Origin: G963678445 sp963678445
GTDB taxonomy: Bacteria; Hydrogenedentota; Hydrogenedentia; Hydrogenedentales; G963678445
Assembly (NCBI GenBank): GCA_963678445.1
Contig: OY782877.1
Coordinates: 3,968,001 to 4,032,000, forward strand
Reading direction: 5' to 3'
DNA length: 64,000 nt
The notes below the pieces were generated by a model. It saw nothing but the letters and a program-made list of their open reading frames with translations. It searched no databases and was not told the origin of the DNA. Shown in pieces: positions 9,216-17,483 of this stretch. Both the position numbers and the translations under genes were made by a program. Within the stretch, counting starts at the first letter, position 1. Every line of letters begins with the position of its first letter.

Positions 9216-10520
9216 CTACTCACCACCTTTATCATCCTTCCTGCCACGCAGCCGCCGCAATTCCTCCCTGACTAACGCGCCATCAGCTGCATCGGGTGCA
9301 AAACGTAAATACGCCTCCCAATGGTCTATCGTTTCCGTCAGCTTATTCAAACTCAGATATACCAAGCCCATATTATAATGCGCCAGCGCATAATCGGGCG
9401 CAATATTCAACGCAGCCTGAAAAAGCTGTAATGCATATTCCGATTTTCCCCGTTGCCGATACCATTCCCCCAGATCATTATGGGATTGCGCCTCCTGCGG
9501 TGCTGCCGCCAATGCCCGCTCAAAACACGCCTTCGCCAAATCGACCTTCGCTGAGGCAAGGTACAATCGTCCCAGATTTCGCTGCACCGCCGCATTGTCC
9601 CCACGCAGTGTCGCCGCTTTCCTGTAGACTTCTTCAGCTGCTAAAGCATTCCCCACTTTTGTATATACCACCCCAAGATTGAACCATGCTTCAAAAAAAT
9701 CGGGTAGCAAAGTTGCCGCCAGCCGATACGCCTCGATCTTTTCCTGTGGATTCTGACTTGATACTCCGCGATTATAGGCCTCTACCGCTTTCAACTCAGC
9801 CACCCCAATACCCGGTGCAGGCGTCAAGAACATCTCCGAAGAGAAGGGGGGCGAATCTACCTGAGGGAGTGGGAGAGTAGCGATTCCATGCTGATAGAGC
9901 ATAGGGAACGCGTTATTAATTGGATTCACGGCGCTGATCCACGATGCCTCCTGCAGATTCAATACGATTAAGCCTACCAATTCCCCTTCCCTGTTAAAGA
10001 CAGGCCCTCCGCTGGAGCCGGCTTCCACAGCCAGATCCGTTTGCAAAACACGAAATCCATGGTAAACTCGATTCGGATGCGCGACAATCCCCGTCGTTGT
10101 GGTGAAATCCAGGCGCTGCGGCGCACTTATCGCCACCAGCCCCGAACCACTGCGCAACAATTCGCCATCCCCCAATTTCACCGCAACAGGTAATGGACGC
10201 TCTGCTCGTAAAAGCGCATAGTCACAGGCAGGCAACGTATCGACCACCTCCAACGAAAAAGTTTCCCCCGATTTTAAACGTCCCTGGAGTTCTTCTATTC
10301 CCTGCGTTTGATGCGCCGTTGCCAAAACGAAGCCCCGCACATCAATACAACAACCACTACTCTGTGTAGACCTTCCCGTACCCGCACGCACCCCTGTAAT
10401 CACCAACACGGCTTGCTCATTACGCGCTACAATGTCCTCGACATCCAGCGCGGTAGCCACTGGGCACCAGCCTGCCAGCCCCCCCATACATGCCAATAGT
10501 ATGTAAAACCGCCTCTTCAA
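9216..10520 (-). CDS. Secreted trypsin-like serine peptidase with C-terminal TPR repeats
   Basis: 434 residues. Starts with TTG 10520, supported by GGGGG six bases upstream and an immediate signal peptide (to about residue 24, VATALD). The peptidase domain (25-225) carries a full triad: His70 (LATAHQTQG), Asp100 (ACDYALL) and Ser170 (AGSSGGPVF). Domains of this type (HtrA/S1C-like fold, no PDZ visible) act in the periplasm. Residues about 245-425 form four or five TPR units (for example WFNLGVVYTKVGNALAAEEVYRKA). First gene of the minus-strand operon peptidase-kinase-TPR/CsgG-Rieske. Whether it cleaves envelope proteins or acts as a sensor is unknown. Confidence 0.88.
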   Translation of the reverse strand: MKRRFYILLACMGGLAGWCPVATALDVEDIVARNEQAVLVITGVRAGTGRSTQSSGCCIDVRGFVLATAHQTQGIEELQGRLKSGETFSLEVVDTLPACDYALLRAERPLPVAVKLGDGELLRSGSGLVAISAPQRLDFTTTTGIVAHPNRVYHGFRVLQTDLAVEAGSSGGPVFNREGELVGLIVLNLQEASWISAVNPINNAFPMLYQHGIATLPLPQVDSPPFSSEMFLTPAPGIGVAELKAVEAYNRGVSSQNPQEKIEAYRLAATLLPDFFEAWFNLGVVYTKVGNALAAEEVYRKAATLRGDNAAVQRNLGRLYLASAKVDLAKACFERALAAAPQEAQSHNDLGEWYRQRGKSEYALQLFQAALNIAPDYALAHYNMGLVYLSLNKLTETIDHWEAYLRFAPDAADGALVREELRRLRGRKDDKGGE

Positions 10521-10814
10521 AATAACCCCCTTCTTGGGCCAATCCTATTCTTACCATCATCATACGGTGCTCCCCCCACCGATGCAACACCCCCTTACGC
10601 TTCTGCGTGCTTGAAGAAAGTGCTTATTTGCCTATTCTCAAAAATAGTAAATAAATTGTAGTCTGTATTTCAGAGTGTTAAATTAAGCAAGATTTATAAA
10701 ACCGGCACAGCCTCTAATTTTGATTGCTTTGCGATGGGTTCGTGACGGGTTTTGGTATATACTGGAGGTGTTGAAGACGAATAAGACAGTTTTGAATGTA
10801 GAAAGGACGGTAAA

Positions 10815-11366
10815 ATGCGAATTCAGCGTGGATGGACCATGGGGATAGGGGCGGTGCTGCTGTTGCTGCTGAGTGGTTGCAATATCTGGCTGTTGTTTTT
10901 GCCGGATGTGCCATTTGATGCAACGGGCACGTATTCGGGTACATGGGAAGGTGTGGTGACAGGCTCTGAGGATTCAGTTAACGCCTGTGCATTGACGTTG
11001 CAGTTGCGTCAGGATGTGGGGGCTTCCAATCTGGAGCGGTTGAAGGTGGAGGGGGAGATTACGTTGAATTTTACCTGTGCAAGTTTGATGGCGCAGTTGG
11101 GGGAAATTGGCTTGCCGAAAACGTTGAAGCTGGGTATGACGGGCGTGATGACGCCTGCAGGTCAGTTGCTGTTGGGTTCTCTGGAGGGTAGCGAGGATTT
11201 GAGTGTAGTAGTGGGGATTGATGCGCAGGGGGACGATGCGGATGGGGATGGATATATGGATGCGCTTACGGGGGATTTTGTCCTGTATATCGAAGTGCCT
11301 GAGTATCCGCGTATTGATATTTCGGGTACGTTGACGGTGATGAGGGAGGGGGAAGGCGGCGAGTAG
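10815..11366 (+). CDS. Predicted lipoprotein of unknown function
   Basis: 183 residues, preceded by GAAAGGACG. The N-terminus is a lipoprotein signal with lipobox LLSGC (Cys22), so the mature protein is probably lipid-anchored. The rest is predicted beta-rich with repeated Gly-Thr turns (GTYSGTWEG, GSLEGSEDL, ISGTLTVM) and an Asp-rich loop (DAQGDDADGDGYMD, about 136-149) that resembles a calcium-binding turn. No family recognised. It stands alone, divergent from the peptidase operon, and ends before a bidirectional terminator shared with nadE. Confidence 0.75.
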   Translation: MRIQRGWTMGIGAVLLLLLSGCNIWLLFLPDVPFDATGTYSGTWEGVVTGSEDSVNACALTLQLRQDVGASNLERLKVEGEITLNFTCASLMAQLGEIGLPKTLKLGMTGVMTPAGQLLLGSLEGSEDLSVVVGIDAQGDDADGDGYMDALTGDFVLYIEVPEYPRIDISGTLTVMREGEGGE

Positions 11367-11397
11367 AGGACGTGCTGAAATAGTTTCTTGTATAAAA

Positions 11398-11442
11398 AAC
11401 TGGGGAAAGCGTTTTGCGTAAAGGAAGACGCTTTCCCCAGTT
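11398..11442. terminator. Bidirectional intrinsic terminator
   Basis: A 15-bp perfect stem (arms begin AACTGGGGAAAGC and end with its complement at 11442) with a 15-base loop. An A-run precedes it and a T-run follows, so it can terminate both the lipoprotein gene from the left and nadE from the right. Confidence 0.9.
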
Positions 11443-11464
11443 GTATTTTTGTCAACAAGGTGCA

Positions 11465-13399
11465 CTATTTGTCGGTAAAAGTTGCTTTTTTTAGCGCTTC
11501 CAGTTCGTGTGCAATACTTTGGGTGACGGGGAAACGGAAGCCGGTTTTGGGGTCGAGGTCGAGGTCCATCACCTTGAGGGAAACAGGATGCTGATCCCGT
11601 TTCCACTGGTTTTGCGCGAAGCGTGCGCCAAAATTAGCTGCCCAGGCGCGCAACTGCTCGGGGTCGTGTTCTGGATGACGCAGGCAGACTATGCGCCAGC
11701 AATCGGCCAGCGAGAGGCGCTTGCGTGCATAGAGGTACATGAAGTCATCAAGAACGACATAGGGCATCAGGTCGGCCTCATCGCGTTGATCCGGGGCAAG
11801 CTCGGCACTGGGGGGAATGGCGAGTATCTGGTGTAGCGCTTCTATGCCGTCACGCCTGGCGAGGTATTCCAACAGTTCAGAGACCAGGGTCTTGGGCAGA
11901 TTGGCGATGGGGGAGTAACCGCCTTCGTTGTCGCCGCCTGTGGTGGTATAGCCGACCGCAGCCTCACTCAGGTTGGAGGTGACGAGCACCAGGCCTTGCG
12001 CGCTGTTGGCCCAGTTGAGCATCATCGCACCGCGGATGCGCGCTTGCAGATTTTGAAGTGCGAGCGGGACAATTTTATCTTCTCCGCCGAGTAGTTCCGC
12101 TGATTTGGCGCGGGCAATCTCGGCTTCTTCATGGATAGCGACAATCTGGAACGGCACGCCCAGCTCTTTAGCCAGCGAACGGGCAGCTTCCTCGGTGGCG
12201 CTACTGCTGAACGCTTTGTTGGGCAGGTAGACGCTGTAGACGCGATCGGCGAAGTTGTCGGCATCTCTGCCTTCCTTTATAGCCTTGGCGGCCTCGACGG
12301 CCATGAGTAGACATAATGCGCTGTCACGTCCGCCGGAAAGTGCGACGAGGAAGCGTGCAAACGCGCCCACCTTTTCGAAATAGTCACGCAGGCCCAAGAC
12401 CAGTCCATCAAACAATTCATCCAGGAAGGCATCGCGCTCACAGGGTGTTTTTTGCGGTTGCGGCGCGTAGAAATCGCTGGGGAGTTGTGCAACAAAATCG
12501 TGCAGTGGCGCAGGAATATAGGCGGGCGCATCAACAGGCAGGATTTGGGTGGCGCTAGTCAGGTTGCCGCCAGAGGCATCTTGCCGCCAAGTGGAATTCT
12601 CTGAACGAATGCAGGAAATGTCATCGAGATCGACAACAGCCGAGGCTAGGGTCCAGGATTTCTTGGAGAGCAACGGTCCTTCACAGATCAGATCATCTGG
12701 GGTAGCAATAAGGCCGCCCCCATCGAAAACGACGCGACTGCTATCGCATCCCAGCAGATTGGCGTAAGCGTAAACGGTCTTCAGCGTGCTTGCAGTGCCG
12801 CGTACGAGGCGTTTCCGGGCTTCATTCTTGCGTGGTGTGAACGGTGATGCACTGGGGTTACAGATGATTTCCGCACCGGCACGTACCCGCTCGTGTGCAG
12901 GGGAGGAGGCAGACCAGAGGTCTTCACAGATCTCGGCGGTAACATTGCCAAAGGGAAGCTTGAAGACCAGATCCCCTGCGGGCACGCCGTGAATTTGGGC
13001 GACGCCGCCTTGCCAAGCAGTCCAGTTCCGTCCTTCATAGAAGATACTATAGGTGGGTAGGTATTTTTTGAGGATAAGTCCGCGTACTACGCCATCGCTG
13101 ATGAGCGCAGCTGCATTGTAAATCATGGCGTCGATGCGTACGGGCAACCCAACGAAGACGCTGATGCCTTGACAACAGGGCGCCAATTCCTGGAGTGCTA
13201 TCCAACTTTGTTCAGTAATATCGGGCCAGAAGAGGCGGTCTTCGAGACTGTAGCCCGAGATACTCAACTCAGGCGTGACCAACAGGTGCACCTTTTCCGC
13301 CTTAGCGGCTTCGATGACCTCGCGCAATCGGGCCACATTCCATGCGAAATCCGCTACTTTTACTGAGATAGCTGCTGTGCCGATACGTACCAAACGCAT
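11465..13399 (-). CDS. nadE: Glutamine-dependent NAD+ synthetase
   Basis: 644 residues, a long two-domain form. The N-terminal nitrilase-type amidohydrolase domain (1-290) has the Glu-Lys-Cys triad: Glu44 (TPELSISGY), Lys111 or 112 (LILKKYLPTYSIFYEGR) and Cys158 (TAEICEDLW). It supplies ammonia from glutamine. The C-terminal synthetase domain (about 320-640) has the ATP-binding P-loop LSGGRDS (354-360) and later STEEAARSLAKEL-type segments, and amidates deamido-NAD+ to NAD+. The leader just before ATG 13399 has GGAGAA after a small hairpin (AATGGC/GCCATT, 13414-13429). It appears monocistronic: the micro-ORF upstream ends about 90 bases before it and belongs to the symporter. Confidence 0.95.
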   Translation of the reverse strand: MRLVRIGTAAISVKVADFAWNVARLREVIEAAKAEKVHLLVTPELSISGYSLEDRLFWPDITEQSWIALQELAPCCQGISVFVGLPVRIDAMIYNAAALISDGVVRGLILKKYLPTYSIFYEGRNWTAWQGGVAQIHGVPAGDLVFKLPFGNVTAEICEDLWSASSPAHERVRAGAEIICNPSASPFTPRKNEARKRLVRGTASTLKTVYAYANLLGCDSSRVVFDGGGLIATPDDLICEGPLLSKKSWTLASAVVDLDDISCIRSENSTWRQDASGGNLTSATQILPVDAPAYIPAPLHDFVAQLPSDFYAPQPQKTPCERDAFLDELFDGLVLGLRDYFEKVGAFARFLVALSGGRDSALCLLMAVEAAKAIKEGRDADNFADRVYSVYLPNKAFSSSATEEAARSLAKELGVPFQIVAIHEEAEIARAKSAELLGGEDKIVPLALQNLQARIRGAMMLNWANSAQGLVLVTSNLSEAAVGYTTTGGDNEGGYSPIANLPKTLVSELLEYLARRDGIEALHQILAIPPSAELAPDQRDEADLMPYVVLDDFMYLYARKRLSLADCWRIVCLRHPEHDPEQLRAWAANFGARFAQNQWKRDQHPVSLKVMDLDLDPKTGFRFPVTQSIAHELEALKKATFTDK

Positions 13400-13487
13400 G
13401 TAAAGTATTCTCCAATGGCTGTAGCCATTTTTAAAGTGGTATCAACTACCTTCCAAGGCTGTCTTATACAGAAACACACTACTTCTT

Positions 13488-13586
13488 CTACTTACTTCTG
13501 GTGAAAATGCGGTAGAAGCAAAAAATATTGAGGGCGATAATGGCGCTCCAGGCGCTGAGCATATAAATCCAGGAAAAGAGCGTCAT
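13488..13586 (-). CDS. MetS-like small subunit of NSS symporter (32-residue membrane peptide)
   Basis: A 32-codon ORF whose ATG overlaps the symporter stop codon as ATGA (13583-13586), so translation is probably coupled. The product reads MTLFSWIYMLSAW..., has one hydrophobic helix spanning nearly its whole length (WIYML to IFCFYRIF) and ends in basic residues (RIFTRSK). In known bacterial neurotransmitter:sodium symporter operons, such as MetPS of Corynebacterium, a tiny single-helix protein is encoded directly after the transporter and is needed for transport. Position, size and topology match that family. The sequence match is by eye. Confidence 0.75.
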   Translation of the reverse strand: MTLFSWIYMLSAWSAIIALNIFCFYRIFTRSK

Positions 13587-15181
13587 GATGCGGTCTCCTC
13601 GGTGTCTTTCTCGACATCATCAAAGAATTTTGGATGCGTACGCCAGGCATGCCAGACACCCCATACAAGAAAGAGGACGACGGACAACATAATGCCACGC
13701 GCTAACCACAAGTAGGGCATATCTGCTGGGGCAACCCCTTTCATAGTGATTTTATCCCAAAAACCACTGTGAAGATACCAGCCCAGCAAAGCCAATACAT
13801 AGGTGGGGGTTATAAATTTCATGATGTAATAGAAAATTTTCGGAATTTGTAGTTCGGCGCCAAGGTGAATTTCCTCCCAGCCTTTTTTCATGCCGAAAAT
13901 CCAGGCGAAAATAACCGACTCAATGGCTACGAAAAGGATAAGTCCAAATTCACCCACCCAGTAATCCATTTCATCAATAATACCGTGATGCATGAAAAGG
14001 ATCATCGGCTGCATGATGAGGAATACGGCGCTCATGATGATAGGGACGCTCTTTTTACGCGGGATTTGTAATTCGTCTTCAAGAAAAACGAGCAGTGGCG
14101 TGAACATCGCCATGCTGGAAGTCAGGCCAGCAAGAAAAAGAAGTACGAACCAAAGTGTGCCGAAAAACTGCCCGCTGGGTACCCCTAAAAAAAGAGTTCC
14201 CGGCATTTTCTGAAAAATGACCGGGAGACTGTAAAATCCAAGGGAAAAGGTGCCGCCTTCGGCAATATGACGTGTTTCCGCTACACCAAAGAAGATCACC
14301 GCAGCAGGAATGGCGATGGTGCTGCCCAGGATAACTTCTACAAATTCATTCGTGCCACAGGCAGCCAGGCCACTTAAAGCAATATCTTCTCGTTTTTTAA
14401 GATAGCTGGCGTACGTGTGTATCATGCCCAGACCAACGCTAAGGGTAAAAAAGATTTGGCCAGAAGCGGCAATCCATACATTGGGATGGGTGAGTACCGA
14501 CCAATTTTTTACCGACCAGATTTGCGCCAAACCATCGCTGATGCTACGTCCTTCGACAGGCGGCAATGTGAGCACTCGTACAGCGAGGATGACCCCAATT
14601 ACCAGTAACATCGGTACGCAATACTTGGCTACAATCTCAATACCCCGTGCGATACCGCGTGTAAAGACAAACATATTTACGCAAAATGTGATGATGAAAA
14701 ACAGATACGCTGTAGGACTGAAACAGAAGAAGCCCGCATCCTGTATGCCCGTATACGATGTGAATACCGTCTTCATATCATCGTAGGATTCACGCCCCCA
14801 GTAGGTCCCGCGCATCGTCTGCCATGCATAGCCCAACGACCAGGATTCAATATAAATGTAATAGACACCAATCATGGCAGGCAGTAAAATGCCAAAAATA
14901 CCCAGATATTTCGAGATGGGATGCCGCCAAAGCCGGTGTAGCATACCCGGCGTACTCCCATGCCCAAAACCACCGCCATGGCGACCAATCGTCCATTCCA
15001 TCCACATCAACGGTATCCCGATAAGGAATAACGCTAAGAAATACGGAATCATGAACGCTCCGCCGTATGGCGCTGCCTTGCCAGGGAAACGCAAGAAATT
15101 TCCCAGCCCCACGGCATTGCCTGCCATGGCCATGATCAGCCCAAACCGCGTGGCCCATCCATCCGATATTCGTTTTGACAT
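13583..15181 (-). CDS. NSS-family sodium-dependent amino-acid symporter
   Basis: 532 residues with about 12 TM helices. The N-terminus carries the signature of the neurotransmitter:sodium symporter family: AGNAVGLGNFLRFP (about 20-33), which includes unwound helix-1 residues that bind Na+ and substrate, followed by GGAFMIPYF. The family imports amino acids with sodium, and the MetS-like gene downstream suggests a methionine/alanine-type system (inference). No strong ribosome site is visible before ATG 15181. The stop is shared with the start of the 32-codon gene. Confidence 0.92.
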   Translation of the reverse strand: MSKRISDGWATRFGLIMAMAGNAVGLGNFLRFPGKAAPYGGAFMIPYFLALFLIGIPLMWMEWTIGRHGGGFGHGSTPGMLHRLWRHPISKYLGIFGILLPAMIGVYYIYIESWSLGYAWQTMRGTYWGRESYDDMKTVFTSYTGIQDAGFFCFSPTAYLFFIITFCVNMFVFTRGIARGIEIVAKYCVPMLLVIGVILAVRVLTLPPVEGRSISDGLAQIWSVKNWSVLTHPNVWIAASGQIFFTLSVGLGMIHTYASYLKKREDIALSGLAACGTNEFVEVILGSTIAIPAAVIFFGVAETRHIAEGGTFSLGFYSLPVIFQKMPGTLFLGVPSGQFFGTLWFVLLFLAGLTSSMAMFTPLLVFLEDELQIPRKKSVPIIMSAVFLIMQPMILFMHHGIIDEMDYWVGEFGLILFVAIESVIFAWIFGMKKGWEEIHLGAELQIPKIFYYIMKFITPTYVLALLGWYLHSGFWDKITMKGVAPADMPYLWLARGIMLSVVLFLVWGVWHAWRTHPKFFDDVEKDTEETAS

Positions 15182-15673
15182 AACACACGTACCCTTGGGT
15201 TTTAGCGCCGTTTCCTACGATGCAAACTGCAGTCCCCACAAAAAATAGTTATAGATACAGTAAACGGCCCAATTATACGGGTTATGAGACAAAGGGGCAA
15301 CTATGCCCCAGAATACAAGCCTTCTTCATCCTCTTCAAACACTCTTTTAAGCAAAGCCGAAACAGTCACATTCCATAACTTTTGCGTTGCGGAAGGAGCT
15401 GGATAGAAAGGTACTGAAATGCGGAGCGCCCCGCGTCCATTCGGGCTGCGATCTTATGAAAGGATAGTTATGATATGCGAATGTAGTATCAAGGCGGGGG
15501 GCTGGGTTTAGCTTTCCATAAGATAAAAACACAAAAAAGCATCAAACCTTAAGAAGTCCCGTCTTAGTTAGAGGATGCTTAGCATGTATCATTTTTGTAT
15601 CAATACGTCAAGGGAAAGGTAAAAACAAAAACCCCAGCAACCATGTAAGTTACTGGGGTTAAAGGATTTAAAA
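15182..15673. other. Gene-poor interval between symporter and tRNA-Arg
   Basis: 492 bases, AT-rich near the symporter, with no convincing gene. A 61-codon minus-strand ORF at 15347-15532 has no ribosome site and no protein-like composition. It includes a GC-rich imperfect palindrome near 15421-15434. The only clear element is the tRNA terminator at its right end. The symporter promoter probably lies in 15182-15300 but I cannot place it. Confidence 0.5.
15635..15662 (-). terminator. Intrinsic terminator of tRNA-Arg
   Basis: Read on the minus strand just after the tRNA, an AACCCCAG/CTGGGGTT stem with a 12-base loop is followed by TTTGTTTTT, a standard Rho-independent terminator about 12 bases past the CCA end. 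Confidence 0.85.
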
Positions 15674-15750
15674 TGGCGCGCCCGACAGGACTCGAACCTG
15701 TGACTTCTTGCTCCGGAGGCAAGCGCTCTATCCAACTGAGCTACGGGCGC
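15674..15750 (-). tRNA. trnR: tRNA-Arg (anticodon CCG)
   Basis: 77 bases on the minus strand with encoded CCA. The acceptor stem GCGCCCG pairs with CGGGCGC. The anticodon arm is CTTGC-CTCCGGA-GCAAG, giving anticodon CCG, which reads the Arg codon CGG. The T arm has the standard GGTTCGAACC, and the D arm has AGCTCAGTTGGATAGAGC. Followed by a terminator and preceded by a plausible sigma-70 promoter. Confidence 0.97.
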
Positions 15751-15763
15751 TAAGATAGGCAAA

Positions 15764-15793
15764 ATAATACCATATGTAAGTTGGGGTTGTCTA
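15764..15793 (-). promoter_or_regulatory. Sigma-70-type promoter of tRNA-Arg
   Basis: On the minus strand, TAGACA (15793-15788), an 18-base spacer, then TATTAT (15769-15764), each one mismatch from consensus. The expected transcription start is a few bases before the tRNA 5' end at 15750. Confidence 0.5.
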
Positions 15794-15819
15794 GTTTGAG
15801 CACTAAGACTGAGCGTGGT

Positions 15820-16974
15820 TTATGGCGTCTGTGGGGGAGGGGGCGGAGGGGGCTGCGTTTTCTGGAGTATGGAATATTCTTCGTCCTCCTCGAGGCTGGT
15901 GCGGATGCCGATGAATTCGTCTTCGCAGTGCAGGAAGCTGTCGATCATATCAGGGGCGAAGTGTTTCCCTTTTCCTTCTAGCAGGATTTCTTTGCTTTTT
16001 TCATGGGAAAAGGCCTTTTTGTAGGGGCGTTTGGTGGATAGGGCGTCGTAGACGTCGGCGACGGCGACGATGCGGGCAGCGAGGGGAATGGCTTCTCCTG
16101 AAAGGCCGAAGGGGTAGCCGCTTCCGTCCCATTTTTCGTGGTGATAGTAGGCAATATCACGTCCCATGGCTAAAAAGGAGTTTTGTCCGGCTTCGATATC
16201 GGCTGCGCGCAAGGTGTCGCCGCCGATGAGGGTGTGTTTCTTCATCATTTCAAACTCATCGGAGGTGAGTTTGCCGGGTTTGAGCAGGATGGCGTCTGGG
16301 ATGCCGACTTTGCCGATATCGTGGAGGGGGCTGGATTGGTAGATTTGTTCGATGAAGGCGGGGGTAATGGTATCGGTGTATTGTTCAGTTTCGAGCAGAT
16401 GGGTGGCTAATACGCGTGCGTATAGGCGGATGCGTTCGAGGTGGTCGCCGGTCTCTGTGTCGCGGGATTCGGCTAGTTTGGCGAGGCTGAAAACGGTGAC
16501 TTGTTGGGTGAGTTCGACTTGTTGGGTGCGTTCGCGGACGCGTTGTTCTAATTCGTGTTGGTATTCCAGTATTTTGTCTTGTAGTAGTTTGGTTTTCAGG
16601 GAGGTGGCTATGCGTGCTTCGAGTAGGACGCGGTCGAAGGGTTTTATGAGAAAATCGTCTGCACCGGCGGCGACGGCTTTTACGTTGGCTTCGCGGTCGG
16701 TGAGGCCGGTGATGATGATGACGGGTATGTGGCGGGTGGATGCGGATTGCTTGAGGCGTTGGCATACTTCAAAGCCATTCATGCCGGGCATCATCAGATC
16801 GAGTAGAATAACATCGGGGGGGGTGGTGTTGACAAAGTCGAGGGCTTCTTTGCCGCTGTAAGCGGCGTAGACGTGAAAGCCGAGTGGGGCAAGGAAGCGG
16901 GACAGTAGTTGTGCGTTTTCAGGTAAATCATCCACAATAAGGATGCTATGTCCAGAAAGGGTCATTCCGTCCAT
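15820..16974 (-). CDS. HD-GYP domain response regulator (RpfG-like)
   Basis: 384 residues. N-terminal receiver domain (8-125) with acidic pair Asp15-Asp16, phospho-acceptor Asp59 (ILLDLMMPG) and Lys111 (LIKPF). A short coiled coil (135-160) leads to an HD-GYP domain (about 160-355) with HD at 218-219 (SSPLHDIGKVGIP), the HHEKWDGSGYP motif (278-288) and a complete GYP. This family degrades cyclic di-GMP, so the protein probably couples phosphorylation to c-di-GMP turnover in the cytoplasm. It ends in an unusual run of eight prolines. GGAAAG precedes ATG 16974. No sensor kinase gene is adjacent. Confidence 0.95.
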   Translation of the reverse strand: MDGMTLSGHSILIVDDLPENAQLLSRFLAPLGFHVYAAYSGKEALDFVNTTPPDVILLDLMMPGMNGFEVCQRLKQSASTRHIPVIIITGLTDREANVKAVAAGADDFLIKPFDRVLLEARIATSLKTKLLQDKILEYQHELEQRVRERTQQVELTQQVTVFSLAKLAESRDTETGDHLERIRLYARVLATHLLETEQYTDTITPAFIEQIYQSSPLHDIGKVGIPDAILLKPGKLTSDEFEMMKKHTLIGGDTLRAADIEAGQNSFLAMGRDIAYYHHEKWDGSGYPFGLSGEAIPLAARIVAVADVYDALSTKRPYKKAFSHEKSKEILLEGKGKHFAPDMIDSFLHCEDEFIGIRTSLEEDEEYSILQKTQPPPPPPPQTP

Positions 16975-17020
16975 GACTTTCCTTTTTATAGCCCATCGTA
17001 ATGGCGTGCATCATGGTCTT

Positions 17021-17118
17021 TTGTGACTAAAATCTGAAAAGCGGTTATAAAAAATTTTTGCGTTGGTCAGGGACAGCACGGAGCATACATTTTGGTTGTG
17101 GTCCCTGGACCATCTTAG
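17021..17118 (+). repeat. Dispersed structured repeat, copy A
   Basis: The left part resembles other copies (TGACTAAAATCTG, then TATAAAAAATTTT). The right part folds as a long hairpin: TGGTCAGGGAC pairs with GTCCCTGGACCA with one bulged G. It ends CTTAG like the other copies, but has diverged most from them. Confidence 0.65.
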
Positions 17119-17329
17119 TGTGTTTTTAGCATGTATAATGGTTATTTTTTCTGGATTTTTGGTATGTGCTGTATTTCTTACATGTTTAGAGTAACATAGC
17201 TTACTCTTTTCGGCAAGGGTAAATTGTTTTTTTAGGGTTTGCTTTTATTGAGGTGTGGGGGATGCCTTAGATCCGGTCTGGGGTTGTGTTAAAACCCGAA
17301 ATGGGGTGTCTGCTTCTTCTTGTTAGATT

Positions 17330-17356
17330 GTAAATCCTTTTTTTATAAGGATTTAC
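17330..17356. repeat. Inverted repeat in moxR leader region
   Basis: A perfect 10-bp inverted repeat (GTAAATCCTT / AAGGATTTAC) with a 7-base T/A loop, about 130 bases before moxR. It could be an operator or a hairpin; there is no T-run after it, so a terminator is less likely. Confidence 0.4.
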
Positions 17357-17368
17357 GATATGGTGTTT

Positions 17369-17384
17369 TGGCATGAATTGTGCA
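17369..17384 (+). promoter_or_regulatory. Candidate sigma-54 promoter upstream of moxR
   Basis: TGGCATGAATTGTGCA has the required GG-N10-GC spacing of -24/-12 promoters, with one mismatch in each box. It lies about 100 bases before moxR in the right orientation. This is weak evidence on its own. Confidence 0.25.
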
Positions 17385-17483
17385 CTCTTGAGCTAGGGCT
17401 GTCTTGTTTGGCAGGTCTTAGTGAGTTGTTTGGCGTTGATCGCTGTGATGTGCGGTCTGTCTAGGCGTGGAGGATAGAACAGC

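Larger units (their letters stand above)
16975..17483. other. Intergenic region between HD-GYP regulator and moxR operon
   Basis: 509 bases without a supported gene. It holds one copy of the dispersed structured repeat (17021-17118), an inverted repeat (17330-17356) and a candidate sigma-54-like box (17369-17384), each listed separately. The two flanking operons diverge from here. Confidence 0.6.

Noticed and set aside
15347..15532. 61-codon minus-strand ORF between symporter and tRNA
   Set aside because: No ribosome site, low-complexity composition and no recognised domain. It may belong to a repetitive intergenic sequence, but I cannot confirm that from this window.
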